Source: UBA2040 sp963977135
GTDB taxonomy: Bacteria; Bacteroidota; Bacteroidia; Flavobacteriales_D; Crocinitomicaceae
Direction of reading: 5' to 3'
NCBI GenBank assembly: GCA_963977135.1
Contig: CAXBNN010000005.1
Span: forward strand, 124,001 to 188,000
Length of the DNA stretch: 64,000 nt
In this document: piece by piece, positions 52,401-60,351 of the stretch
Layout: the number at the start of each line of letters is the position of its first letter
Numbering within the stretch: the first letter of the stretch is position 1
Made by a program: the position numbers and the translations under genes
The notes under the pieces: generated by a model
What the model saw: only the letters and a program-made list of their open reading frames with translations
What the model was told of the DNA's origin: nothing
Databases searched by the model: none

Positions 52401-53470
52401 ACCCAACTGCCGCAGAATCAACACCTGGAGCAGCTAGAAATAATGCAGCTTTGGCTTTCTCCCCAAGTATTGATATTGTTATTACAAAAGATCCAGAACT
52501 TTGGACAAAATGTCCAGTAATTGAGTTAGGTCGTGACCCAGCTTTGAATGTTGGCAATGCAAAACCAGGAGGTTTAAGAAAACAGGCGAGTTTAATGAAG
52601 AATGGTACTGTAGATCCAAGTGGAAGTCAAGGTATGAGTTGGTTCCCAGGTTACGCTATAGATATTGAAACTGGAGCTCGTTTATTCATGGCATTTGGAG
52701 AGAATTCTTTCCTTGGTCAAGATGGAGGAAACGATATGAAATGGGAACCAAGTTCAAACCTTTACGGTCCTACTGGAGCAGCTTTGTTAGGAGGTCAGCA
52801 TCCTATCTACGTTTTCTCTCACAAACAAAAAGAAATAAATGGGGCTAGTAGCCTATACGATATGGGTTATTATAATGAAAGTAGTACTGAACTGTTCGAC
52901 TTGATGACTAATATGGTTGACAACAACAGCAATACCGCTAAAACTAACTTCTACAATAGTTTGACTTGGATTGGTTACCCACTATTAGCGCCAAATCGTG
53001 CTATGTTTGAAACAGATGTTCGAATCCGAGTTCGCGTGAATAAGGAATTTAAAACGTTCAATGCAACAGGTGTAAACAACGGACAACCGATGTACTCTTG
53101 GTCTATGGACGAGTTAGTTCCGAGACTTAATGAAAAACGTGCATTGGCGGATATTTTGCAAAAAATAAACATTGTTCCAAATCCCTATTATGCATACTCT
53201 GAGTATGAGCGAAATCGCTTGGACAACCGTGTGAAAATAGTGAATTTGCCAGAAGAATGTAATATCAAGATTTACACAACTAACGGTAAATTGGTAAAAA
53301 CTTTCAAAAAAGCAAGTACACCAACTTTTCTAGATTGGGATTTAACGAATGAAGCCTATATACCTGTGGCAAGTGGTATTTATTTAATACACGTGGAAAT
53401 CCCTGATGTTGGAGATCGGGTTATTAAATTGTTTATGGGAGCAAGGTCTCCGGATTATGAAGGTTTGTAG
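49403..53470 (+). CDS. Very large T9SS type A secreted protein, unknown function
   Basis: A 1355-residue exported protein with a signal peptide (1-19, ending SAFAQ) starting at the ATG at 49403; an upstream in-frame TTG is rejected. The N-terminal part has a domain with NNVRMLVHTAGNLW and ALFTAALWLGG, found in many large Bacteroidota surface proteins. Asp-rich loops (DYNEDGKYNWQDGDYPWHD, FQDDDGIDNDFG) look like calcium-binding sites. The end is a type A sorting domain: INIVPNPYYAYSEYERNR, ECNIKIYTTNGKLVKTF and ASGIYLIHVEIP. It is probably surface-exposed and calcium-stabilised. It overlaps the convergent kinase gene by 16 bases. Confidence 0.85.
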   Translation: MKLLLFCFLTIFLAHSAFAQPYAGIDGKKKINPKAAGCTPPNTSRTMEMNNVRMLVHTAGNLWHRYPQNFSSYEVPKNSGIMALFTAALWLGGTDANGQLKLAALRYRDGQDYWTGPLIQSSAEISSQVCSEYDRHFVSTQDEVRNFAAWHNAGEEDQKNGTSTQGVLFPNYKVPDIIKNWPAHGDVSLGQDFYLAPYFDYNEDGKYNWQDGDYPWHDIYKTKDCRVDRRVSLYGDLNYWWVMNDKGNIHTETGADPIGMEIRAQAFAFATNDEINNMTFYNYELINRGSLTLFNTFFGFFTDGALGGPYDDYVGCDVNRGLAYYYNGNNFDADQSGFKGYGNSPPAVGVDFFEGPFQDDDGIDNDFGIEAGEALNGIGYGDGIIDNERFGMRRFLYYSNTTNGASPSQTDPVGSSDYYNYLRGFWKDGSPFLYGGSGHISDPQANPNRPCTFMFPGDTDPLGWGTGGIVEAPWTEQTAGNTPNDRRFLQSAGPFVLKPGAVNNITVGVAFARSYDGDPFASVEVLRRADDKAQALFENCFRIIDAPHSPTLLIQELENELIITLSNELTSNNYNEEYEEFDPFIVAEDSLADKYYRFQGYQVFQLVSQAVSSSELEDKTKARLVAQCDIKDGVKRLVNFEFDEILQAGIPVLKVDGEDKGIRHSFQITEDAFAQGDRTLVNFKRYYYMAIAYAYNNYKDYKPGDPVYIDGQKKVYLPSRKAAQGEIKVVEAIPHNPGAEAGGTYQFSQYGSTPKITRIDGHGNGGRVLELTTESENAIFNSGFLATPEYKSNSGPINIKVVDPLNVANGYFECKFRDYNTNGSLLGNAADTAKWVINRYDYEGGNLIDSVLSEHMINNDNEQLIPQWGVSVQIYQNKYFIEVGNGTLTQETTDFLESSLEFADSSKQWLRGVTDADDYSPNNWIRSGSFIADPASTYPFPPVELGSERYESGQCYRDEIGKDPNKRWTKVLNGTMAPHALVGYQCDFMPLAYYKSSQSYPTAAESTPGAARNNAALAFSPSIDIVITKDPELWTKCPVIELGRDPALNVGNAKPGGLRKQASLMKNGTVDPSGSQGMSWFPGYAIDIETGARLFMAFGENSFLGQDGGNDMKWEPSSNLYGPTGAALLGGQHPIYVFSHKQKEINGASSLYDMGYYNESSTELFDLMTNMVDNNSNTAKTNFYNSLTWIGYPLLAPNRAMFETDVRIRVRVNKEFKTFNATGVNNGQPMYSWSMDELVPRLNEKRALADILQKINIVPNPYYAYSEYERNRLDNRVKIVNLPEECNIKIYTTNGKLVKTFKKASTPTFLDWDLTNEAYIPVASGIYLIHVEIPDVGDRVIKLFMGARSPDYEGL

Positions 53471-55020
53471 GGAAGAGATATTCTGAAGGTTGTTCCTCTG
53501 CCCAGTTCTGAGGACAAAACAAAGACTTTACCATTGTGGTATTCTTTTATAATTCGCTTTACCAGTGAAAGGCCTAATCCCCATCCGCGTTGTTTGGTTG
53601 AATACCCAGGCTGGAAAACTGAACTAGCTTGCTTTTTGTCCATGCCTTTTCCATTGTCGATAATGTCGATATGTGCATATTGGTCATCGCAACTAAGGAT
53701 AATTTCAATATTACCTTTGGCTTCCATTGCGTCTACCGCATTTTTCACAATGTTCTCAATAACCCATTCCAATAAAGGTGAGTTATGTGGAACATTTGGC
53801 ATTTCCATTGGTTTTAAGGTGATTTCTACGTTTTGAGAGATTCTGGGTCTCAAATAGGATAATATACTTTCAATCGTCCCTAAAATATCATTGTCGTTTA
53901 ATTTTGAAGTCGATCCTATCTTCGAAAAACGATCTGTTACCTTTTCAAGACGTGTAATGTCTTTACGCATTTCAGTCGTGATGTCAATGTTCTTCTCATT
54001 ATCGTCAAGTAGTTCAATCCATGCCATTAACGAAGACAAAGGTGTTCCCAATTGGTGAGCAGTTTCTTTTGCCATTCCAGCCCAAACTTTGTTTTGTTCA
54101 GCTTTCCGGAAAGTTGAGAAAATTAAGTACCCAATAAAAATAAATAAACCGATTATAATAAACTGAATATAAGGGAAGTACTTCAATTGTTTTAATTCTG
54201 AACTGCTATCATAATACAAGAGCATTTCTTCTTTTTCACCAAATAAAATTTGAATGGGTTTATTTCGACTTCCTAACTTGTTTTGGGTTTTGATTATGGC
54301 TTCAGACGAATTCACTTCTTCCGGGGCTAAATTACTGCCGATTACACTATCGTTTTCAACATCATAAAGTAGCACGGGCACCAAACCTTCGTTGTTTATC
54401 AGATCTTGGTTAAACGAAGCTAATAAAGAATCGCGCTCAGTTTCTAAATGAATCAATGACTTTGAATCACCATAATAATAAGTCATAAAAAGACCTTCAT
54501 AAACCTCAATTGTGAAAGGTGGATTTATTTTTTCCCAACGTTGACTAAGCGATAATAACGAATCATCAAAAAGTCTTAATAGTTCTTTTTTATTGGCGTT
54601 TGGGTAATCTTTTCGAATAACCGATGTGTCGAAATCGAGATTTATATATCCAGAAATCTGGTTTTCATTATCAACTAGAATTACGGGGATATTTTTGTTT
54701 TGATTAATGATTTGAAAAGGAAAGCTAAAATCGGTATTCGCATCCAAGGCGGTTGGTTTGGAAACTTCTTTGGTGGCATCAATCCACAAGCGCATTTTTT
54801 CTCTTTCCTTGTCACGGAGTTGAGAAAAGGTTCGATTTGTCAATTGAACTAATTCAACTTTTTTCTTTATAGCGTCAGCCCATTGAGTTGCTCGTTCTTT
54901 TTCACGATCATGTACTTTGCTAACAATACGATTGGAAACAAATAAAGAAAATCCAACGAAAAGGATAGCGATGACTAGCAATGCAATTTTCCACCGTTGT
55001 TTATTTGAATAGATATTCAT
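53455..55020 (-). CDS. Membrane sensor histidine kinase
   Basis: A 521-residue kinase with two membrane helices (about 12-28 and 285-305) flanking a periplasmic sensor region of about 255 residues. The dimerisation/phosphoacceptor box AKETAHQLGTPLSSL holds the His near 321; the ATPase domain has the N box (IENIVKNAVDAM), G1 DNGKGMD and G2 GWGLGLSLVKRI. No response regulator gene is adjacent, so it is an orphan kinase. It follows pth by 48 bases on the same strand. The sensor domain resembles none I can name. Confidence 0.9.
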   Translation of the reverse strand: MNIYSNKQRWKIALLVIAILFVGFSLFVSNRIVSKVHDREKERATQWADAIKKKVELVQLTNRTFSQLRDKEREKMRLWIDATKEVSKPTALDANTDFSFPFQIINQNKNIPVILVDNENQISGYINLDFDTSVIRKDYPNANKKELLRLFDDSLLSLSQRWEKINPPFTIEVYEGLFMTYYYGDSKSLIHLETERDSLLASFNQDLINNEGLVPVLLYDVENDSVIGSNLAPEEVNSSEAIIKTQNKLGSRNKPIQILFGEKEEMLLYYDSSSELKQLKYFPYIQFIIIGLFIFIGYLIFSTFRKAEQNKVWAGMAKETAHQLGTPLSSLMAWIELLDDNEKNIDITTEMRKDITRLEKVTDRFSKIGSTSKLNDNDILGTIESILSYLRPRISQNVEITLKPMEMPNVPHNSPLLEWVIENIVKNAVDAMEAKGNIEIILSCDDQYAHIDIIDNGKGMDKKQASSVFQPGYSTKQRGWGLGLSLVKRIIKEYHNGKVFVLSSELGRGTTFRISLPYKPS

Positions 55021-55068
55021 TTCCTCTTTATCGTAATTTGATCTTAAATGTAGTCAAAACGTAGAAAA

Positions 55069-55632
55069 CTACTTATTATTCCAATTGGTCATGGTTAACT
55101 GTAAACCGATGGTCGCGTAGCTCTTAATAAATTCAGTAGCCACCTCGATTCTTTTCTCTAATATTTCTCTTTCTTCGGCCGACCAATCTCCAAGAACATA
55201 ATCAACCTGTTGTCCTTTGTTGAATTCATTACCAACGCCAAAGCGCAAGCGAGTGTATTCTGTGGTATTAAGAGTAGCTTGTATATCTTTCAAACCATTG
55301 TGTCCTCCATCGGAACCTTTGCCTTTCATACGCAGTTTGCCAAATGGCAGAGCCAGGTCATCTGTCACCACAATCACATTTTCCAAGGGAATTTTTAGTT
55401 GCTGCATCCAATAGTTAACAGATTTCCCTGACAGATTCATGTAGGTACTTGGCTTAATGCAGATGAGGTGTCTACCTTTGAATTTTAATTCGCTAACGTC
55501 GGCAAGTTTGTCTGTACGGAAACTTCCTTCTAGTTTTTTCGTCAAGGCTTCAACAACCTTGAATCCAATATTGTGGCGAGTTTCACTATACTTTTCTCCT
55601 GGATTTCCCAGACCGACAATCAGGTATTTCAT
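55069..55632 (-). CDS. pth: Peptidyl-tRNA hydrolase
   Basis: A 187-residue enzyme with the Pth signatures: YLIVGLGNPGEKYSETRHN (Asn and catalytic His near 20), STYMNLSGKSV, VVTDDLALPFGKLRMKGKG and the GSDGGHNGLKDI motif. It recycles peptidyl-tRNA dropped from ribosomes. It is the upstream gene of a probable pair with the sensor kinase. Complementing ArfB, it is the second peptidyl-tRNA-cleaving enzyme in this window. Confidence 0.97.
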   Translation of the reverse strand: MKYLIVGLGNPGEKYSETRHNIGFKVVEALTKKLEGSFRTDKLADVSELKFKGRHLICIKPSTYMNLSGKSVNYWMQQLKIPLENVIVVTDDLALPFGKLRMKGKGSDGGHNGLKDIQATLNTTEYTRLRFGVGNEFNKGQQVDYVLGDWSAEEREILEKRIEVATEFIKSYATIGLQLTMTNWNNK

Positions 55633-55661
55633 TTTTTTTTAGTGTAAAAATACAAAACAAA

Positions 55662-55690
55662 AAAAGAGGTGAGCAATGCCCACCTCTTTT
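55662..55690 (-). terminator. Rho-independent terminator after the OmpA gene
   Basis: AAAAGAGGTG (55662-55671) pairs with CACCTCTTTT (55681-55690) around a 9-base loop. On the minus strand a T-rich tract follows. It separates the OmpA gene from pth. Confidence 0.88.
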
Positions 55691-55711
55691 CAAAATATTT
55701 ATTCTTTTCGA

Positions 55712-57193
55712 TTAGAAACGAACTTTAAATTCTACACGGCGATTTTCAGCTCTTCCAGCCGCAGTTTCGTTTGTAGCTTTTGGTTGCTCTTCACCAAATC
55801 CGTAAGAAGCCATTCTTGAAGCTTCAACACCTTTATCAACTAAGTATTGCTTAACTGAAGCAGCACGTTCTTTTGATAAAGCCATGTTTTTAGCGTCATC
55901 TCCTTGAGAATCTGTGTGACCGTTAATATCCAAGTTATAAGATGGATTGTCTTTCATAATCTTAGCAACGTTATCCAAAATTCCGTAAGAAGTTGTTTTG
56001 ATTATCGCTTTAGAAGTTTCGAATTGAACACCTTTCAATGCCTGGTCGAATACTTTTTGAGTCTCAGCTTTGATTTCCGGACATCCGTTGTTTGCAACAA
56101 CACCTGCTACTTTTGGACATTTGTCAAGATTATCAGGAATTCCGTCACCGTCAGTATCAGGACATCCTTCGAATTCTTTTGTTCCTTTTACTGTTGGACA
56201 TTTGTCTTCAGCATCAGTTATTCCATCACCATCCGTATCAGGACAACCTTTCATGGATGCAATCCCTTTAACTTTAGGACATGCATCTTCTGAATCTTGG
56301 ATACCATCACCGTCTGCATCTGGACAACCATTTGCTGAAGCCACACCTTTTACAGTTGGGCAAGCATCGTCAGCATCAGTGATTCCGTCTCCATCAGTAT
56401 CAGGACAACCTTTCATAGAAGGCAAACCTTTTACATCTGGACAAGCATCTTGGTAGTCAGCAACACCGTCACCGTCTCTATCCAAAGGACAACCAAACAA
56501 GTCAACAGAAACGCCTGCTGGTGTGTTTGGACATTTGTCTCTACTGTCAATTACACCGTCTTCATCCGTATCGATTATTTGTCCGATTGGAAGAACAATG
56601 CCTATTGAGTGAATCATGAATTGATCATTTTTGCCATTCGAAATATTATCTCTCTTATCGTGGTTTGTGTATGCCCAGTTCAAGTTGTAGTTAATACCAA
56701 ATTTCTCTGTAAACATAACGTTGAAGCCAAGCCCTGCATTTCCAGTGAAATCTAAGCCTGGCACGTTCAAATCTGGCGTCTCCGCATCTTCAAAAGTATT
56801 CGCAAGACCTAAACCAGCGAATAAATATGGCTGGAACTTTGCATCTTCTTTCATCCATTTTCCGTTGTTGAACTTCAAACGAGCCTGAAGATTTGCTTTC
56901 AATACGTCAGCGCGGTATCCTTCACCTTGACCTAAAGCTTTATCAACGTGGAAGCCATGTGTGCCGTAACCTACATCTATCCCAGCATTTAAAAATGGAT
57001 TAGCATAAAGCATTATCGTTGCACCAAATTGAGTGCGATAAGCCTTTGTGTTAAACCATTCTTGGTTTAATTCACCACGATAATCACTAATACCAGTGTA
57101 GATACCTACAGCAAGTTTGTTTTCTGTGGATTGTGCCAGACTTGTTAAAGAAAACCCTACGATTGCCCCTAGAATGAGAAGTTTTAATTTCAT
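55712..57193 (-). CDS. OmpA family outer-membrane protein with thrombospondin type 3 repeats
   Basis: A 493-residue protein: signal peptide (1-20), an outer-membrane barrel-like part (21-205, with KLAVGIYTGISDYRG), six calcium-binding thrombospondin type 3 repeats (208-372, DTDGDGITDADDACP type) and an OmpA peptidoglycan-binding domain (about 385-493, with DINGHTDSQGD and NRRVEFKVRF). It links outer membrane to cell wall; in Bacteroidota such proteins are abundant and some support T9SS or gliding. A strong terminator follows it. Confidence 0.93.
   Translation of the reverse strand: MKLKLLILGAIVGFSLTSLAQSTENKLAVGIYTGISDYRGELNQEWFNTKAYRTQFGATIMLYANPFLNAGIDVGYGTHGFHVDKALGQGEGYRADVLKANLQARLKFNNGKWMKEDAKFQPYLFAGLGLANTFEDAETPDLNVPGLDFTGNAGLGFNVMFTEKFGINYNLNWAYTNHDKRDNISNGKNDQFMIHSIGIVLPIGQIIDTDEDGVIDSRDKCPNTPAGVSVDLFGCPLDRDGDGVADYQDACPDVKGLPSMKGCPDTDGDGITDADDACPTVKGVASANGCPDADGDGIQDSEDACPKVKGIASMKGCPDTDGDGITDAEDKCPTVKGTKEFEGCPDTDGDGIPDNLDKCPKVAGVVANNGCPEIKAETQKVFDQALKGVQFETSKAIIKTTSYGILDNVAKIMKDNPSYNLDINGHTDSQGDDAKNMALSKERAASVKQYLVDKGVEASRMASYGFGEEQPKATNETAAGRAENRRVEFKVRF
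56078..56572 (-). repeat. Six tandem thrombospondin type 3 units in the OmpA gene
   Basis: Six units of about 27 codons (81 bases) follow each other, each with a DxDGDGxxDxxDxCP core and ending GCP. Units two to five are most alike at DNA level. This makes the stretch a possible site for unit gain or loss. Confidence 0.85.
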
Positions 57194-57313
57194 ATTTACT
57201 TTTTTAATTACCCGTAAATTTAAACAATAAGTGTGCCGTTATGATTTTTTAACAAAAAAATAGGGAAAACCAATATATATAACGGGTTGACTAAAAGCCT
57301 GAAAATATTGGGT

Positions 57314-58483
57314 TTAAATACTTTTTTGAACGATATCAAAAACGTCATTTGGTTCAATAGCTTGTCTTTCGCCCATTTTTTCCCAACCCCGATCAACAAA
57401 GCGTTTTTTAATTTCGGTTGCCAAATCTGAGGTGTCTTTTGTGTAAGCATTAATCTTAGTTTCTATTCCCAAACTTTGAAAAAACTCCTCTGTTTTAGAA
57501 ATTGCCGTGTGAGCGACATCATCATTTGTGCCTGAAAGACCTAAAACACGTTTGCCGTATTGAGCTAATTTTTCTTTTTTATTTTCAAATTGGTTTTCAT
57601 ATAACCTTGGTGCAATGATGGCAAGAGTTCGCGCGTGGTCTATTCCATAAATTGCTGTTAATTCATGACCAATCATGTGCGTTGTCCAGTCAGTAGGAAC
57701 TCCACAGCGGAGATTCCCATTTAAGGCATGCGTAGCTGTCCACATCAAGTTGGAGGCCCACTTATAATTTCCAGGTTCTTCGATTACTTTTGGGCCGATT
57801 TCTAAAAGCGTACTGAGAATCGCTTCAGCCTCGCGTTCTTGTAATAAATTGTCGGTTGGGTAGGTAAGGTATTGTTCCAAAGTATGCATGTATGCATCTG
57901 TAATACCATTAGCAATTTGCCGTTTCGGCAAGCTTGCAACGGCAGTTGGGTCGCAAATAGAAAACTTAGGGAAGAATAGTGGGCCGCCCATGGTTCTTTT
58001 TTCTTTCAATTCATCACGGCTAATTACAGCCCCTGAATTTGCCTCTGAACCCGTTGCGGGCAATGTTAAAACTGTTCCAAAGGAAATTGCCTCGGTAAAA
58101 AGACATCCTTCTTTTCTTGTTAAAACATCCCAAGGGTCGCCAGCGTATTTTGTGGCGCCACAGATGAACTTCACTCCATCTATAACGCTTCCTCCTCCAA
58201 CAGCAAGTATAAAATCGATGTCCTCTGTTCGACAGATTTCTGCTGCTTTTATTAGTGTATTGAATTGTGGATTGGCTTCTATGCCTCCGAACTGAACGAT
58301 TTGGAAATCTTTAAGTGCGGATGCCACTTTTTCATAGATTCCATTTTTAAAAATACTTCCTCCACCATAAGCAATCATTATCTTCTTCTTGGTGGATATC
58401 GCCGAAATCAGGGATGGCAATTGGTGATAATGGTCTGTACCGAACAATATCCTTGTCGGATTTACTACGTCAAAATTTAACAT
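57314..58483 (-). CDS. Iron-containing alcohol dehydrogenase (YqhD/BDH type)
   Basis: A 389-residue group III dehydrogenase. Nucleotide-binding motifs AYGGGSIF and ILAVGGGSVIDGVKF precede the metal site: Asp in NGITDAYMH, His in YMHTLEQY, and His in MIGHELTAIYGIDHA. The shape fits YqhD/butanol dehydrogenase enzymes, which usually reduce aldehydes with NADPH. It precedes the OmpA gene on the same strand with a 120-base gap, so linkage is uncertain. Confidence 0.93.
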   Translation of the reverse strand: MLNFDVVNPTRILFGTDHYHQLPSLISAISTKKKIMIAYGGGSIFKNGIYEKVASALKDFQIVQFGGIEANPQFNTLIKAAEICRTEDIDFILAVGGGSVIDGVKFICGATKYAGDPWDVLTRKEGCLFTEAISFGTVLTLPATGSEANSGAVISRDELKEKRTMGGPLFFPKFSICDPTAVASLPKRQIANGITDAYMHTLEQYLTYPTDNLLQEREAEAILSTLLEIGPKVIEEPGNYKWASNLMWTATHALNGNLRCGVPTDWTTHMIGHELTAIYGIDHARTLAIIAPRLYENQFENKKEKLAQYGKRVLGLSGTNDDVAHTAISKTEEFFQSLGIETKINAYTKDTSDLATEIKKRFVDRGWEKMGERQAIEPNDVFDIVQKSI

Positions 58484-58503
58484 GATAATTAGTTTGAAAT
58501 AAA

Positions 58504-58533
58504 AAACCCCAAAACAGTTTTGCTTTGGGGTTT
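58504..58533 (-). terminator. Terminator of the ExbB/ExbD operon
   Basis: AAACCCCAAA (58504-58513) pairs with TTTGGGGTTT (58524-58533); on the minus strand a T run follows. It lies 20 bases after the last exbD stop. Confidence 0.9.
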
Positions 58534-58552
58534 GTTTTGATTTAAATACGAT

Positions 58553-59065
58553 TTATATATTTCCGTTGTCTCGAACTGCATAGGCAATTGTCAACGCATC
58601 TATATTTTGTAACTCTTTTCGAATATCAAAAATCAACCCAGACGGCGCGCCTTTATCTGCTTTAACACATGTTATAACAGCTTCAATTGGAGCTTTCATT
58701 TTGGCTGGTTTTTGTTCAAATTTGTCTTTTTTCCATTGACTTACAGCATTTGTTGAATACAATTCGTCAGCTGTAGGTTGAACAACATTGTCTAAAGACA
58801 AGGCATAACCCATTTTGAAATCAACAGAACGAGCAGGGTTTCTTGGTTCTCCCAAATAAAGGAAATCAATTTCAGAACGCTGTTTGTATGGTGTTAAATC
58901 TGTTGTCTTCGTTCCTGTTGGCTGATCAACCTCAACGGTAGGATCAACTTCTTTACTAGTCGTTGCAACCATGAAGAAGAACAAAAGCATAAAAACGATA
59001 TCCGGAAGCGAAGCTGTATTTACGCCTGGAAGTTTTTTGCCGTCATCTTTTTTAAATTTTGACAT
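58553..59065 (-). CDS. ExbD/TolR family protein (second copy)
   Basis: A 170-residue single-pass protein with the ExbD helix and its proton-path Asp (ASLPDIVFMLLFFFMVATT, Asp near residue 22), followed by a periplasmic domain. It pairs with ExbB-type channels to couple proton flow to outer-membrane work. It starts 8 bases after another ExbD gene. Two unequal ExbD copies behind one ExbB are common in Bacteroidota. The C-terminal half (PIEAVITCVKADKGA) is typical. Confidence 0.9.
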   Translation of the reverse strand: MSKFKKDDGKKLPGVNTASLPDIVFMLLFFFMVATTSKEVDPTVEVDQPTGTKTTDLTPYKQRSEIDFLYLGEPRNPARSVDFKMGYALSLDNVVQPTADELYSTNAVSQWKKDKFEQKPAKMKAPIEAVITCVKADKGAPSGLIFDIRKELQNIDALTIAYAVRDNGNI

Positions 59066-59073
59066 AATTTCTT

Positions 59074-59826
59074 CTAATTTTTAGGTGTAACTTCAATTAT
59101 ACGGGCTGGGTATAGAATATCCAGCAAGTCTAACTTGCTCTTGTCCGCAGGCTCTTCATCAGATGCATATCGAGTTTTGATAGTTCCATATGACTCACCA
59201 AAAATTCGTTTTGCCTCGTCATCACGTAATTCAAAAATAGCTTCTTCGATTTCAGTTTGAATTTTGGCAAACAAGCTATATTGCGTTTGACTTTGCACTT
59301 CAATACGAATGTTTGCTTGGAAATGAATTTCAGGTAATTCGTTTGCTCCGTATAGTTTCAAAGCATTTTTCTTCTTTTCCCATTCACCCAATTGATTGAA
59401 TTTAAACTCAATCATTGCAGCATCTGCATCCTGTGCCTCTAAACTTTCCGCTTCAATTTCAATTCTCTTAATGTTGTCCTCAATTTCTTTCATAGAAACA
59501 CGAGTATACATTGGTGAATTGTTATTTACATCATTTGATTTTTCGTTTTCACGATAAAACTCAACGATTTTTTCAGAAATCTTGTCTGGATCACCAATAA
59601 TTTCGTTACGAACCATCAATTGATTTTGGTTATTCGCTTTAATTGCCAAGATGTTTCGTTGTTCAACATCAATCGGCGGCGTGGTAACCTCAATTTTTTT
59701 AGGAATGTTTCGAATATAAGCTTGGTCTTTATCCATTGTAGTGGTAACCAAGAAGAAAATTAAAAGCAAGAAGGCGATATCCGCCATGGAACCTGCATTA
59801 ATTTCCTGTATATCTCGCTTTGCCAT
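59074..59826 (-). CDS. ExbD/TolR family protein with long periplasmic domain
   Basis: A 250-residue ExbD with the helix GSMADIAFLLLIFFLVTTT (Asp near 17) and an enlarged periplasmic region; the usual length is about 140-180. The extra part, about residues 95-170, is charged and helical (VSMKEIEDNIKRIEIEAESL). It would sit between ExbB and an outer-membrane partner. It starts 4 bases after the small membrane protein gene. Confidence 0.88.
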   Translation of the reverse strand: MAKRDIQEINAGSMADIAFLLLIFFLVTTTMDKDQAYIRNIPKKIEVTTPPIDVEQRNILAIKANNQNQLMVRNEIIGDPDKISEKIVEFYRENEKSNDVNNNSPMYTRVSMKEIEDNIKRIEIEAESLEAQDADAAMIEFKFNQLGEWEKKKNALKLYGANELPEIHFQANIRIEVQSQTQYSLFAKIQTEIEEAIFELRDDEAKRIFGESYGTIKTRYASDEEPADKSKLDLLDILYPARIIEVTPKN

Positions 59827-59830
59827 AATT

Positions 59831-60304
59831 TTATTTTCTTAATTTTCCAATTAATGGAGTTGCAACGATTGCTAAAACCGCCACTACCAATCCGATAAGT
59901 ACAGTATACAAACCGGCTGTTGTTGATGTAATAGTTCCTTTCGATACATTTCCAATTGACTCAGTCAACGCTAATGAATCAGCGGTATCACTTGTACCAA
60001 TTCCGAAAAGAATTAGGTAAAGAACCAAGGCCACTACTATTCCAATGATGGACATTAAGGTTTTCTTTGGTGTAGAAATGAATTGTCTTATGAAGAAGAA
60101 CAAAACCAAGGCAACACAAGCAACCAATATAAAAATGGTAAAGTAAGTCGCAGCGTTCATCTTACCTCCATCGCGGAAGCTTTCGATTTCTGACAACTCA
60201 GCTGTATTGTTTGGTCCGCTGAACAAAAGTAGGCATGAGCCAATCCCTATTACAGCGAGTACCACCTTCAAGATGTTCATCCATTTTGTTAGATCGTTTT
60301 TCAT
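59831..60304 (-). CDS. Four-helix membrane protein in the ExbB/ExbD operon
   Basis: A 157-residue protein with four helices (ILKVVLAVIGIGSCLLLF, YFTIFILVACVALVLFFF, LMSIIGIVVALVLYLILF, LYTVLIGLVVAVLAIVAT) and no recognised domain. Its steady place between ExbB and ExbD suggests an added subunit of the energising complex. Gaps of 4 and 47 bases to its neighbours support one transcript. Confidence 0.75.
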   Translation of the reverse strand: MKNDLTKWMNILKVVLAVIGIGSCLLLFSGPNNTAELSEIESFRDGGKMNAATYFTIFILVACVALVLFFFIRQFISTPKKTLMSIIGIVVALVLYLILFGIGTSDTADSLALTESIGNVSKGTITSTTAGLYTVLIGLVVAVLAIVATPLIGKLRK

Positions 60305-60351
60305 CTTAGTTTATTTTTTTTGATGTGAATAAAATGTGAGTCAAAAATCAA

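Noticed and set aside
56070..56456. Open frame of 128 codons with repeated SGHP units on the plus strand
   Set aside because: The repeats are the antisense image of the thrombospondin type 3 repeats in the OmpA gene.
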